A stretch of DNA of 16,974 bases. Source: an uncultured Streptococcus sp. Its GTDB lineage: Bacteria; Bacillota; Bacilli; Lactobacillales; Streptococcaceae. Below, in pieces: positions 1-7,062 of the stretch. The DNA lies in the NCBI GenBank assembly GCA_934201655.1, contig CAKPXD010000015.1:1-16974 (forward strand), written 5' to 3'. Numbering within the stretch: the stretch's first letter is position 1; each line of letters begins with the position of its first letter. The notes below the pieces were generated by a model. The model had not been told where the DNA came from. It was given only the letters and a program-made list of their open reading frames with translations, and ran no database searches. A program made the position numbers and the translations under genes.

Positions 1-29
1 CGTGCGCCCAGAATCAATGCTTTGTTCAT
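1..29 (-). CDS. Major capsid protein, N-terminal fragment
   Basis: Only the first nine codons (MNKALILGA) are present before the window ends. The ATG at 29 overlaps the stop of the prohead protease gene as ATGA, and AAGGAG lies about 11 bases upstream, so the start is well supported. The identification as HK97-type capsid protein rests on position (portal, protease, capsid is the fixed order in this family) and on the short N-terminus; the fold itself cannot be seen here. Confidence 0.7.
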
Positions 30-610
30 AGATTGTATTTCTCCTTAATTTTCATTTTGCGTTCATTTAACGCTTCACTGTTAGCACGTTTCAGACATTC
101 AAAGTCTTTCTTGCGTGCAGCAATTTCAGTCTGTGGATATGCTGGGAACGTGCAAGGGCTGACCTCAAAGATTTCAAGCTCTAACACGGTATCAAGATAA
201 GAACCATCTTCACGCTCAATAGTTTCCACCTTGATTGGCATAAATCCAAAACTGCATCCAACAATATCCCCACGCTGTACACGGGCATAGGCTCCCATAG
301 CGTCAGGATCATTCCTGTTGATGATAATGTCACCATAAAGGCCTTTGTCATCAACTTTGAGACTCACTGTGCTGTTCCCTGTGCGCCCTAATACTAGGTT
401 ATGATCATGGTTAAACAATGCACGGATGTCAGCATTCTTAATTGCTTCTTCCACTCCTGCACGTTTGATCACTTCAAAATAGCCTGGCCACAGCTCAGTT
501 TCTTCATCAAACCGGATAAAGTAACCACTCAGGATCAAGTCACCAGATTCTTGTTCTTCTCGTGTCTCAAATTGAGTAGCGATGTATGAATTACGTTTCT
601 TCACTGGCAT
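26..610 (-). CDS. HK97-family prohead (maturation) protease
   Basis: This 194-residue protein is a serine protease of the HK97 prohead protease family (peptidase U35/S78), which cleaves the scaffold or delta domain of the capsid protein during prohead maturation. Recognisable signatures are the LFNHD segment with the likely catalytic His68, the GCSFGF segment with the likely nucleophile Ser120, and a following EIFEVSP segment with a candidate acidic member (Glu149). The length fits the family. The ATG at 610 follows a GGAGG sequence closely and overlaps the portal gene end by 20 bases, indicating translational coupling. It sits between portal and capsid genes as expected. Confidence 0.93.
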   Translation of the reverse strand: MPVKKRNSYIATQFETREEQESGDLILSGYFIRFDEETELWPGYFEVIKRAGVEEAIKNADIRALFNHDHNLVLGRTGNSTVSLKVDDKGLYGDIIINRNDPDAMGAYARVQRGDIVGCSFGFMPIKVETIEREDGSYLDTVLELEIFEVSPCTFPAYPQTEIAARKKDFECLKRANSEALNERKMKIKEKYNL

Positions 611-1793
611 TTCCTCCTTCCTTGTTTAGTTTGTTCTGATTGCCTAACTCGCCTTGTGGCAGATAGTTTTCAAGAACAATAATTTCATCCATTTCAGGAT
701 CTGGAGTCATACCAACCCAATCTCTCCACTCATTTCTACGCATTGCAGCGCTGTTGGTCATTTGTTGAGCAACCGTTGAAAGCTCTGTGATGTCGTATGA
801 GTACAATGAGCGTGGATTGAATTTGAAGTAGCGTGTGGTTGAAGTCAGTAGGTCTCTTGTGAGTGTCTGAGTGATCGTTGTTGCGATGCTCATGATGGTT
901 GTATTCACAAAGTTGTTGTATTCTTCTTTGTTGAAATCTCCCACACCTAACACAAAAGCCGGAACTCCTAACATCCCAGCTACTGTTTTCTTATCAATTT
1001 CTACTGACTCATTCAAGGCAATGTCATTCAGACTTAATGGTTTCACTTGTTCCACTTCCATCAAGGCATCAGGAACAATCCAAGGTTCCCCAGACTGGCT
1101 TGTTGTCAAGTATTTCTTAGCGATTTTTTCACGCCCCTCAACAGTTCCAAGTTCTTCACTGGATGAGTCCACCTTCACAATGAGGCTTGGAACGTTCTTT
1201 CCGTTCATGAAGCCCTTCTTGGTCTGTGTGGCCATGTTCAAATTTCGGACAATGTCTTTCAAAGCCAATCTAAAACCGGTCCCAATATAAGGCCGGTCTG
1301 GATCAGGATTGATGGCAAAGTGGACCACTTCATCTGGATTGAAATCAGTGTCCCTGAAGTGGATCATGTATGTTAGATCATTACTTTTGAAAGACACTTC
1401 TGACATTGGAAATGGTCTGAGATTGCTGATATAGTCAGTCATTGGATCATATTCCACATGTAGAACAGAATTTCCATCACCAAATAGAAGCAAGTCCCTG
1501 ACGATCTTGAAAATCCATGATTTTCGTGTCATGTGATCACAAGGGTTGATGTCAATTTTACGGGCTAACCCATCCTTGATTCGTACATCACCGGATTCTG
1601 TATTCTCCATGAGCTGTATAGTCATATTTGAAACCATGTCAGCAATTTTATTGACAGCCATGATCACATCTGGATTTCTTGCCAGTGGAATGTAGCCATC
1701 ACCGTCATACATGATCCCCAGATCTGAATTCCCAAAGCTTGTAAACATCGTTTGAGACTTCCCACGCTTGAATAATTTGTCAAAGATTCCCAT
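591..1793 (-). CDS. Phage portal protein, HK97 family
   Basis: The 400-residue protein forms the dodecameric portal ring at one capsid vertex, through which terminase pumps DNA. It has the look of the HK97-type portal family (Phage_portal): a short basic N-terminus (MGIFDKLFKRG), a central mixed alpha/beta body including segments such as RNPDVIMAVNKIADMVSNM and VAGMLGVPAFVLG, and a low-complexity C-terminus. The frame is open from a GTG at 1802, but that GTG lies inside the AGGAGGTG ribosome binding site, so the ATG at 1793, spaced about eight bases from GGAGG, is chosen. It follows the large terminase gene after a 20-base gap. Confidence 0.92.
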   Translation of the reverse strand: MGIFDKLFKRGKSQTMFTSFGNSDLGIMYDGDGYIPLARNPDVIMAVNKIADMVSNMTIQLMENTESGDVRIKDGLARKIDINPCDHMTRKSWIFKIVRDLLLFGDGNSVLHVEYDPMTDYISNLRPFPMSEVSFKSNDLTYMIHFRDTDFNPDEVVHFAINPDPDRPYIGTGFRLALKDIVRNLNMATQTKKGFMNGKNVPSLIVKVDSSSEELGTVEGREKIAKKYLTTSQSGEPWIVPDALMEVEQVKPLSLNDIALNESVEIDKKTVAGMLGVPAFVLGVGDFNKEEYNNFVNTTIMSIATTITQTLTRDLLTSTTRYFKFNPRSLYSYDITELSTVAQQMTNSAAMRRNEWRDWVGMTPDPEMDEIIVLENYLPQGELGNQNKLNKEGGNASEET

Positions 1794-1813
1794 ATTTCTC
1801 ACCTCCTTTCTAT

Positions 1814-3544
1814 CTAATCAAAGTAAGCCATCACATTCTTATTCTTACCAAGGTTAGCAAGCGCCTGAATACAAGCAAATACACTCGCGTCAAACAAGTC
1901 AATTCTTGCTGTACCGCCATCACCGTCTAACTTCTCATACTGTACAGCATCATCCACTTTCTCAATGGCTCTGACATTGCTGACACAATACTCATAAGCG
2001 TCCGAATGTACATAATAGAATTCTTTATTCTTCACTTTCAATTCAATTCTTCTGAATCCCTCTGATTTCAAATAGAATAGCTGAGGCTGGTCAATCATTT
2101 TGAATTTAGCTTGCTTCATTTTGAGCATGAACTCTCTACCAAATTTTCTATCCATCCCGACAGCAGCAATTTTGAAGCCTTTCTGTCGCATTTCTATGAA
2201 CCATTTAACAATGTCATCATAGAGAACGGTTGGAGTGTTGCTCATTGTCAGCCAGCCATCTGATTGCCACCCAAAAAGTGGGATGCCATCATCATTAGCT
2301 TTCTTTTGGGCATTGACACGAGGAAAGAAAGCGTGTGTGATACAGATATCAACATCTTTTTCACCGTCATTGTATACCCCATAAAGAGCAGCAGCGGTCA
2401 AGTCATGCAGTCTTGAAAGGTCAGCTCCTCCATACCAGCGAATAGGAAGCCTTGCAAGCTCCTCAATGGTCCAATCATAACAGTCATCACTAGCAATGAA
2501 TTCATCTGGATTGAAATAAGCGTTCATTGAGTTAGTGAAGACATTCAATGTCTTGTTGAAAAACTCGTTTCTGGTCTGTGGATCATTCAAGGCCTGTTCT
2601 GCTTCTTCCTTGAGGGCCTTGAGTGAGACAGTCACACCCCATGAGGGATTAGCCATTTTCAACACATTCTCATCCAAGTAGTCTCCCACATCTCCATCAG
2701 TAGCCTGATTGGCCTTACAGATGAAGATGAAGAATGAATCATCTTTGACCAGCTCTTTCAGCACCTTCTGACAATATTTCAGACGGTTAGCAAGGAAGCC
2801 TGTTGGAATGTCCCCTGCTGTAGAGATAACAAAAAGCATACTGTTTCTGTATGCTGACATTGTTTTCTTCATAAGACCGTATTTCTTGGAATTTCTCATG
2901 GTGTGTGCTTCATCTAGGATGATGACATTCCCATTGAGTGAGTCAAGCCTGCTCTCATCATTTGCCAGTGCTTGGATAAAGAATGAACCTTCCTCACCAA
3001 AATTGGCAGTGATGGAGTGTTCTTGGTTGTTATCTTTTATGCGAATGTTCTTGTCATTCCAACGCTCAACATTGAACCTCAAGAATCCAAAGGCTTCCAA
3101 GGCTTGCTTGACAGAATTGGCTACAATATAGCATTTTGAACCGCTATCTGTATCTAGAATCTGATAAGCCAGAGCGATTGCAGCAGTGAAGGAAGTCTTG
3201 CCATTCTTTCGGGCAAGCATGATCAAGGCTTCTTTGAAGCGTCTCTCATTTGTTCCCTTGATATAGAATCCAAAGAGATTGACCACCACAAAGTGTTGCC
3301 ACGGTTGAAGTAGCAATGGCTTGTTACGGATTGAGACCGCAAACATATCATCACCCTGCTGATGAACAATTGTATGTTCAATGAAATGAACGACAAAATC
3401 AACCATGTCTTCATCCATTTCAAATTCTGGATTGTCTAAATCTCTCAGAAAGCGTGATGCTGCCAAAATGTTCTCTTCACAATGCTCTTCCTGATGATCC
3501 AGAACGTGTTGAGCGTATTCTTTAGCTTTGCCCACGTTACCCAT
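1814..3544 (-). CDS. terL: Terminase large subunit
   Basis: This 576-residue protein is the ATP-driven DNA packaging motor and headful or cos-cutting nuclease. The N-terminal ATPase shows a Walker A-type motif ARKNGKT at residues 111-117 and a Walker B motif VIILDEA at 207-213. The C-terminal RNase H-like nuclease shows GADLS with Asp375, GMDRKF with Asp465, and a late acidic segment (DLFDAS), consistent with the metal-binding triad. The family is the Terminase_1 type found with P27 small subunits. The ATG at 3544 overlaps the small-subunit gene by eight bases, so the two subunits are probably co-translated. No truncation is seen. Confidence 0.97.
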   Translation of the reverse strand: MGNVGKAKEYAQHVLDHQEEHCEENILAASRFLRDLDNPEFEMDEDMVDFVVHFIEHTIVHQQGDDMFAVSIRNKPLLLQPWQHFVVVNLFGFYIKGTNERRFKEALIMLARKNGKTSFTAAIALAYQILDTDSGSKCYIVANSVKQALEAFGFLRFNVERWNDKNIRIKDNNQEHSITANFGEEGSFFIQALANDESRLDSLNGNVIILDEAHTMRNSKKYGLMKKTMSAYRNSMLFVISTAGDIPTGFLANRLKYCQKVLKELVKDDSFFIFICKANQATDGDVGDYLDENVLKMANPSWGVTVSLKALKEEAEQALNDPQTRNEFFNKTLNVFTNSMNAYFNPDEFIASDDCYDWTIEELARLPIRWYGGADLSRLHDLTAAALYGVYNDGEKDVDICITHAFFPRVNAQKKANDDGIPLFGWQSDGWLTMSNTPTVLYDDIVKWFIEMRQKGFKIAAVGMDRKFGREFMLKMKQAKFKMIDQPQLFYLKSEGFRRIELKVKNKEFYYVHSDAYEYCVSNVRAIEKVDDAVQYEKLDGDGGTARIDLFDASVFACIQALANLGKNKNVMAYFD

Positions 3545-3929
3545 CAGCTTTCACCCGTTTCTTTTTGATCTGGTCCTTGAATTTCAGAACCTCTGTAAGA
3601 ACTGATCCATTGTCTTGCTCTACCACTTCACCCAAGGACTTAGGATTCATCATCAGTTGATTGGAATAGCTGAGTATATCTTTTCGTAGAATTTCCATTG
3701 CTGTGAGAATTGGGACTTTACGCTCATTCTCAGCTCCTGCCTTATTCACATAGACATCTGTGACAGGATAGCCCATATCAGCATAATCCTGAGCAAGTTT
3801 CTGATACTGAAACAGCATTCCTGAAAAAATGTCAATGATCATATCAAATTCTTTGCGATAAGTCCCAAGCTCTTTCATCTGTTTGATGACTTTTGACTTG
3901 ATTGACTTAGCTGTGACTGGTTTTGCCAA
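3537..3929 (-). CDS. terS: Terminase small subunit, P27 family
   Basis: The 130-residue protein recognises the packaging site and recruits the large subunit. Its lysine-rich N-terminus, the helical body ([12 protein letters not shown]) and the segment [20 protein letters not shown] followed by LMMNPKS match the P27-type small terminase family. The start is a TTG at 3929, chosen because AAGGAGG lies eight bases upstream and no better in-frame start exists; the unusual start codon may limit its level relative to the large subunit. It lies just downstream of the HNH gene and of a repeat-rich non-coding stretch, the usual place for a packaging site. Confidence 0.9.
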   Translation of the reverse strand: MAKPVTAKSIKSKVIKQMKELGTYRKEFDMIIDIFSGMLFQYQKLAQDYADMGYPVTDVYVNKAGAENERKVPILTAMEILRKDILSYSNQLMMNPKSLGEVVEQDNGSVLTEVLKFKDQIKKKRVKADG

Positions 3930-4027
3930 AAACTAGGCCTCCTTCCCAAAATCCCTTTAGTTTTTATCCCCTTTTTGTCTGAGTGGTCCCGATTTGGAAA
4001 AAGTTCCCTTCACCGGTTCCCAGACGC

Positions 4028-4047
4028 TCGAAAAAAATTTTTTTCGA
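4028..4047. repeat. Perfect 20-bp palindrome TCG-A7-T7-CGA
   Basis: TCG, seven As, seven Ts and CGA form a perfect 20-bp inverted repeat, followed after one base by eight Gs. It lies in the gap between the HNH and terminase genes. It may be a protein-binding or cleavage site for packaging, or an RNA hairpin; A7T7 has no loop, so a DNA site seems more natural. Confidence 0.75.
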
Positions 4048-4063
4048 TGGGGGGGGATAATCG

Positions 4064-4095
4064 AAAAAATCAAAAATTCAAAAATTGAAAAATTT
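4064..4095. repeat. Four tandem 8-bp A-tract repeats
   Basis: Four consecutive 8-base units of the pattern AAAAAwTn (AAAAAATC, AAAAATTC, AAAAATTG, AAAAATTT) run from 4064 to 4095, directly after the HNH stop codon in transcription order. They may act as repeated binding sites for the small terminase or as flexible, easily melted DNA. They could also be simple AT-rich drift. Confidence 0.6.
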
Positions 4096-4100
4096 GATTT

Positions 4101-4433
4101 TCACAAAATTTCGTTTTTTTGATTTTTGTAAAAATTCAAAAATTCCTTTTTTCGTTTCTTTTGCCAAAAAATTCCTTGACCAATAACTTTATCATTCTTT
4201 CTGTCATGGAAAGTGTTGTGTCGCTTGTTAGTGAGAGGAAGACAATTCCATTCTTGAAATTCTAGTTCAGGATATTCGGACACTGGAAAAATATGATGAA
4301 CCATTTCAGCTGGTTCTGATATTCCATATCTCAAGCTCTCTTGACATAGATAATTATATTTCCTTAGAATCTTATCTCTGAACTTCTCCCACCTCTTTGT
4401 CTTCAAAGAAGGTCTGACAATTTTGTTATACAT
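4101..4433 (-). CDS. HNH endonuclease beside the terminase genes
   Basis: This 110-residue protein matches the HNH nucleases encoded next to terminases, which nick or cut DNA and assist terminase at the packaging site. The core is EMVHHIFPV (His46, His47), then EWNCLPL (Asn63) and RHNTFHDR (His72, His76). Most relatives carry two CxxC zinc-binding pairs around this core; here the first pair is reduced to Cys30 and Ser33, and the second is Thr68 and Arg71, so structural zinc binding looks lost. The frame extends upstream to an ATG at 4487, but that has no ribosome binding site and spans a terminator; the ATG at 4433 follows GAGGAGG at good spacing. Confidence 0.9.
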   Translation of the reverse strand: MYNKIVRPSLKTKRWEKFRDKILRKYNYLCQESLRYGISEPAEMVHHIFPVSEYPELEFQEWNCLPLTNKRHNTFHDRKNDKVIGQGIFWQKKRKKEFLNFYKNQKNEIL

Positions 4434-4448
4434 TAAATCCTCCTCACA

Positions 4449-4480
4449 CAAAAAGGACAGACCAAACTGATTGGCTGTCC
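4449..4480 (-). terminator. Terminator or attenuator hairpin before the packaging operon
   Basis: On the minus strand GGACAG-CCAA pairs with TTGG-CTGTCC (one bulged base, loop of about five), followed by five Us. It lies 16 bases upstream of the HNH start and about 20 bases downstream of a promoter candidate. It could end the upstream transcript or act as a regulated attenuator for the packaging genes. A small adjacent repeat, CTTTCA/TGAAAG, spans 4481-4496. Confidence 0.75.
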
Positions 4481-4506
4481 CTTTCATACTTGAAAGCTAT
4501 GCTATC

Positions 4507-4535
4507 ATAATATTTTATTTTATGTGAGAAAACAA
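4507..4535 (-). promoter_or_regulatory. Candidate late (packaging operon) promoter
   Basis: On the minus strand a -35 box TTGTTT (4530-4535) and a -10 box TATTAT (4507-4512) are separated by exactly 17 bases, predicting a start near 4500 and a 67-base leader to the HNH ATG. The leader contains the hairpin at 4455-4480. A GAGAAAA/TTTTCTC inverted repeat (4526-4549) overlaps the -35 box and could be a regulator site. The position makes it a plausible target for the ArpU-type protein. Confidence 0.5.
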
Positions 4536-4547
4536 GAGTTTATTTTC

Positions 4548-4793
4548 TCATTTTTGTGTTGGTGTTTTTTCCCAGCGTACAAGAATTGATGAAACGGCCA
4601 TACATAATTTTTCGTCTCTGCAAACGGAATATCCTACGATCTCATATTTCAAACATGGGTTATTCTTGATATCCGTGTTCAATTCTTTTACTGCACTTCT
4701 CATTAACGGAACATCTATGTATTCTTTTATTATCATACTGTTATTCATATCCTCTTCACCTTTCTTATTTTGTAATTCTTTCAGTTCGTTCAT
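4548..4793 (-). CDS. Small phage protein of unknown function
   Basis: I do not recognise this 81-residue protein. It is mixed alpha/beta in appearance, with segments KYEIVGYSVCRDEKL and AVSSILVRWEKTP suggesting beta strands, and no membrane segment. The ATG at 4793 overlaps the preceding stop as TAATG and follows GAGGAAG, so it is taken as the start; an internal ATG at residue 16, following AAGAGG, is an alternative and would give a 66-residue protein. It is the third gene of a three-gene cluster before the packaging operon. Confidence 0.7.
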   Translation of the reverse strand: MNELKELQNKKGEEDMNNSMIIKEYIDVPLMRSAVKELNTDIKNNPCLKYEIVGYSVCRDEKLCMAVSSILVRWEKTPTQK

Positions 4794-4981
4794 TATACTT
4801 CCTCATTTTTTTCAATGATAAAGGCTATTAATTCTTTAGGATTAATATAGATGTTACCAATACCCATTAAATGTCCGTTATTAAACTGACTAACTAAACG
4901 GGTGATTTCTGATTTATTTGAACTAAAAATTTCAGCATTTTTACCATTTGTTAAATGAAAAACGATTTTATTTGTAGTCAT
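4793..4981 (-). CDS. Small phage protein of unknown function
   Basis: This 62-residue protein has no family I can name. It looks compact and beta-rich (NKIVFHLTNGKNAEIF, then a helix SEITRLVSQFNN, then IYINPKELIAFIIEK), reminiscent of small soluble phage proteins. The ATG at 4981 has AAGGAGG eight bases upstream and overlaps the stop of the gene before it as TAATG; the same overlap links it to the next gene. The three genes are therefore probably translated together. Confidence 0.72.
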   Translation of the reverse strand: MTTNKIVFHLTNGKNAEIFSSNKSEITRLVSQFNNGHLMGIGNIYINPKELIAFIIEKNEEV

Positions 4982-5274
4982 TATTCTGCCTCCTTTGGTG
5001 GGTTCGGATAACTCGTCCAGAATACTGTATCTTCATAGGTGTTTTCAAATCCAACACCGTTCCCAAAATCAATCCAGATATCAGTGGTAATATCTTGTGT
5101 CTTTGGATTATATACAAGAACTTCTTCATCAATCTTTGGAGTTTTACCTTCCCAAACAAAATCAAATCCATCCCCAAATATTTCTTTATCGTCTTGATAG
5201 ATATCCTTGGTTGTTAATTTATTCCATTCATAAATTGCCACAGTTATGTCTGATATTCTTTTTGCAGTAGCCAT
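4981..5274 (-). CDS. Small acidic phage protein of unknown function
   Basis: The 97-residue product is acidic and rich in aromatic residues (DGFDFVWEGKTPKID, then DIWIDFGNGVGFENTYEDTV), with no membrane segment and no motif I recognise. The ATG at 5274 follows GAGGAG at good spacing. It is the first gene after a candidate promoter at 5374-5403 and heads a three-gene cluster joined by TAATG overlaps. Its location between the orphan recombinase and the HNH/terminase operon gives no firm clue to its role. Confidence 0.75.
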   Translation of the reverse strand: MATAKRISDITVAIYEWNKLTTKDIYQDDKEIFGDGFDFVWEGKTPKIDEEVLVYNPKTQDITTDIWIDFGNGVGFENTYEDTVFWTSYPNPPKEAE

Positions 5275-5373
5275 TTTTTTCTCCTCACTTTCACATATCT
5301 TATATTTTGTTAAGCTCGCCTTGTTTCTGAAATCCTTTTAGAATATGGTTTTCATCCGTTTCTCTTTTTCTAG

Positions 5374-5403
5374 CTTATGCTTAACTCATTATGTTAATGT
5401 CAA
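5374..5403 (-). promoter_or_regulatory. Candidate promoter with internal inverted repeat
   Basis: On the minus strand a consensus -35 TTGACA (5398-5403) is followed 18 bases later by CATAAG (5374-5379), a moderate -10. The spacer contains TTAAC-7 bases-GTTAA, an inverted repeat placed where a regulator could block or help polymerase. It would drive the cluster starting at 5274 with a leader of about 90 bases. The gap 5275-5412 holds nothing else I can name. Confidence 0.5.
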
Positions 5404-5412
5404 AATTAAAAA

Positions 5413-5955
5413 TTAAATAACAAAGTTCCTCAAGGCATCATCTAGTTCAGCTTGTTCAATTCCAATGTATCTCAGTGTTATCGCTGGAGATGAATGATTG
5501 AACATCTTTTGTAGTGTGCCTACATCCTTTGTCTTGTTGTAATATTTATATCCAAATGTTTTGCGCATTGTGTGTGTTCCCACATTATCAATGCCCAATT
5601 CTTCAGCAGCTTCATGGATGATCTGGTAAGCTCGTTCACGAGTGATAGCCTTGTTTCCACCTTGCCTGCTCTTAAATAGGAAGTGATGGAATGGCTTCCC
5701 TTCAACATACTTCCTCATTTCTCGCTTCAACTCTTTTGTCATTCTACGAGAAATTAGTTTGCCAGTTTTTCTTTCTCGTAGCTTGATGTGCCATCCCTGA
5801 ACATCTTTGACTTTGAGTGTGAGGATGTCTCCAACTCGCAAGCCTGTATTCAGACCAGTGATGAATAGCATGTAATACATTTCATTCCATTCTCTCAAAT
5901 AGTCCTTCATTGCTTGGATGTCATCGTTATCTTTGATTGGTGAAACTTCTTCCAT
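5413..5955 (-). CDS. Catalytic-domain-only tyrosine recombinase
   Basis: This 180-residue protein is a tyrosine recombinase reduced to the catalytic domain. The full set of active-site residues is visible: Arg40 in GLNTGLRVGD, Lys63 in ERKTGK, His128 and Arg131 in HTMRK, His154 in MFNHSS, and the nucleophile Tyr163 in LRYIG. It lacks the N-terminal arm-binding and core-binding domains of the true integrase at 15730-16833. The ATG at 5955 follows GGAGGTGG. It lies downstream of the late regulator, so it is probably made in the lytic phase. A role in resolving replicated genomes or assisting excision is possible, but nothing in the sequence shows its target. Confidence 0.9.
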   Translation of the reverse strand: MEEVSPIKDNDDIQAMKDYLREWNEMYYMLFITGLNTGLRVGDILTLKVKDVQGWHIKLRERKTGKLISRRMTKELKREMRKYVEGKPFHHFLFKSRQGGNKAITRERAYQIIHEAAEELGIDNVGTHTMRKTFGYKYYNKTKDVGTLQKMFNHSSPAITLRYIGIEQAELDDALRNFVI

Positions 5956-5970
5956 TAATCCACCTCCTTC

Positions 5971-5995
5971 ACAAGCCAGCTTTACGCTAGCTTGT
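5971..5995. other. Hairpin between the late regulator and recombinase genes
   Basis: ACAAGC-c-AGC and GCT-a-GCTTGT form a 10-position stem with one mismatch and a five-base loop. It starts at the stop codon of the ArpU-type gene and ends just before the GGAGG of the recombinase gene. There is no U-run, so it is not a standard terminator; RNA processing or control of recombinase translation are possibilities. Confidence 0.6.
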
Positions 5996-6399
5996 TAAAG
6001 AATTCCTTTTGTTCTGGCATATGTTTCGAGAATGTTTCTACGTTTTCGATATATTGTTGCGTTGCTAGTAAATTGCTTTTCTGCAATTTCTTCCCAATCT
6101 AGGTTAGCTTGTCCCCATCTGAAATAGAAAATATCTAGCTGTTCTCCTGTTAGTTGCTTTTTAAAAGTTTCAACAGTTTCTTTGAACAATTCTAAATTTT
6201 TCAATGGCACATCGGTAGCAAATTTCATTACCATGTTTTCTGTCGGTTTACTCACACCACTGCCACTACTTCCGACAAAATCATCGCCACTCTTTGCCAT
6301 CAATTCTGCTTTGCGTGTCCAGATTGCTTTATCTATTCCACGAAATTTAAAAAGTTCTTGATCTAAATTATGTAACTCCCTATTGTTCAACGACTTCAT
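5995..6399 (-). CDS. ArpU-family late transcriptional regulator
   Basis: The 134-residue protein matches the ArpU/RinA-type phage regulators, which activate packaging and late genes. The N-terminal half (residues 1-45) is a charged helix region, then a Ser/Gly-rich linker (GSSGSGVS), and the C-terminal part is sigma-70 region-4-like: QLTGEQLDIFYFRWGQANLDWEEIAEK followed by a recognition helix in TSNATIYRKRRNIL. The ATG at 6399 follows GAGAGG, and the first 20 bases overlap the 3' end of the small gene 6380-6556. Its natural targets would be the promoter candidates at 5374-5403 or 4507-4535. Confidence 0.85.
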   Translation of the reverse strand: MKSLNNRELHNLDQELFKFRGIDKAIWTRKAELMAKSGDDFVGSSGSGVSKPTENMVMKFATDVPLKNLELFKETVETFKKQLTGEQLDIFYFRWGQANLDWEEIAEKQFTSNATIYRKRRNILETYARTKGIL

Positions 6400-6556
6400 T
6401 TAATACCTCTCTTTTATATATTTCCGACACACCTACTAACGTTTTGCGATAAGTTAATGCTTCTTGTAATGTGCCAAACTCTTTATCTTCAAATTTTGAA
6501 GGATGTGTCCCGTCCCATTTACAATGCCCAATATATTTTCTTACTACATATACCAT
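6380..6556 (-). CDS. Small unknown protein overlapping MazG and ArpU genes
   Basis: This 58-codon frame fills the gap between the MazG-like and ArpU-type genes. It starts at the ATG at 6556, which overlaps the MazG gene end by 13 bases and follows AAGGAAGAAG, and it ends at a TAG inside the ArpU gene. The product starts MVYVVRKYIGHCKWDG and contains a helix-like stretch (FGTLQEALTYRKTLV). I recognise no family. The good ribosome binding site, the coupling at both ends and the complete filling of the gap argue that it is a real gene. Confidence 0.75.
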   Translation of the reverse strand: MVYVVRKYIGHCKWDGTHPSKFEDKEFGTLQEALTYRKTLVGVSEIYKREVLNEVVEQ

Positions 6557-7050
6557 TTCAAATCTTCTTCCTTGATAAATGAGCCATCAATCCATTTACC
6601 TTTTCGATCTTTGATTTCGTTATAGGCCCCAGTGAAACATTCTAGAAATTCATAACCCAAAATATTGCTGATTGATTTCAAGTAAGTCACAATGCGCACA
6701 AGGTTATGACGACACATTTTTTTACTTGCTAAATCTTGAGATAGCTGAAACTCTGAAATGTTAGCATTTAGCAGTTTGAAACAGTCCATTGCTTCTTTTC
6801 GCCTGATATTATTAGCCTCTTCAAAGATGCTCTGTACATCTGCCTTAATAAGCAATGCTAAGCCAACTACAACAACAGCACAATCTCCAATGCTATCTTT
6901 TGTAAGTTCTTCGTTTTTTTTGAGAAATCCAGCGCATAATTCCCCAAATTCTTCACTCAATTTCAATGATTGTTTATCCAGTCTTCCTCCATTTTCTAAA
7001 TCACGATCAATAAACCATTGCTTTACATTATTTAAAATTAATTCTTCCAT
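6544..7050 (-). CDS. MazG-like nucleotide pyrophosphohydrolase
   Basis: This 168-residue protein resembles phage MazG-like all-alpha NTP pyrophosphohydrolases, which hydrolyse (d)NTPs to monophosphates and pyrophosphate. The metal-binding pattern is visible as SEEFGEL (Glu33, Glu34, Glu37) and, after one helix, DSIGD (Asp52, Asp56). The C-terminal segment IKDRKGKWIDGSFIKE is also typical of phage members. The ATG at 7050 follows AGGTGG. It sits downstream of the replication genes, consistent with managing nucleotide pools or the host alarmone response during replication; the substrate cannot be read from sequence. Confidence 0.85.
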   Translation of the reverse strand: MEELILNNVKQWFIDRDLENGGRLDKQSLKLSEEFGELCAGFLKKNEELTKDSIGDCAVVVVGLALLIKADVQSIFEEANNIRRKEAMDCFKLLNANISEFQLSQDLASKKMCRHNLVRIVTYLKSISNILGYEFLECFTGAYNEIKDRKGKWIDGSFIKEEDLKWYM

Positions 7051-7062
7051 AAATCCACCTTT

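Larger units (their letters stand above)
3930..4100. other. Non-coding stretch, candidate packaging (cos) region
   Basis: No gene is seen in these 171 bases between the HNH endonuclease and the small terminase. They contain a run of eight Gs (4049-4056), a perfect palindrome (4028-4047), tandem A-tracts (4064-4095), and a GGGAAC motif repeated on the minus strand around ACCGGT (about 4004-4021). In phages with an HNH gene beside P27/HK97-type terminase, the cohesive-end site commonly lies here. The assignment is by position and repeat content; the cut itself cannot be read from sequence. Confidence 0.45.

Noticed and set aside
871..1290. Antisense open frame of 139 codons across the portal gene
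   Set aside because: It lies wholly opposite a well-supported portal gene, has no ribosome binding site and low-complexity protein sequence; it mirrors the codon use of the real gene.
2808..3131. Antisense open frame of 107 codons across the large terminase gene
   Set aside because: Opposite conserved ATPase coding sequence, with no ribosome binding site or recognisable product.
3537..3544. Programmed frameshift joining small and large terminase
   Set aside because: Both genes have their own starts and full lengths; the eight-base overlap is ordinary translational coupling and no slippery sequence is seen.
4434..4487. Longer HNH protein starting at 4487
   Set aside because: The extra 18 residues are encoded by the terminator hairpin, no ribosome binding site precedes that ATG, and the ATG at 4433 has an excellent one.
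4968..5177. Alternative minus-strand frame of 69 codons within the gene at 4981-5274
   Set aside because: It is nested in another frame of a gene with a better ribosome binding site and TAATG coupling, and its product has no gene-like features.
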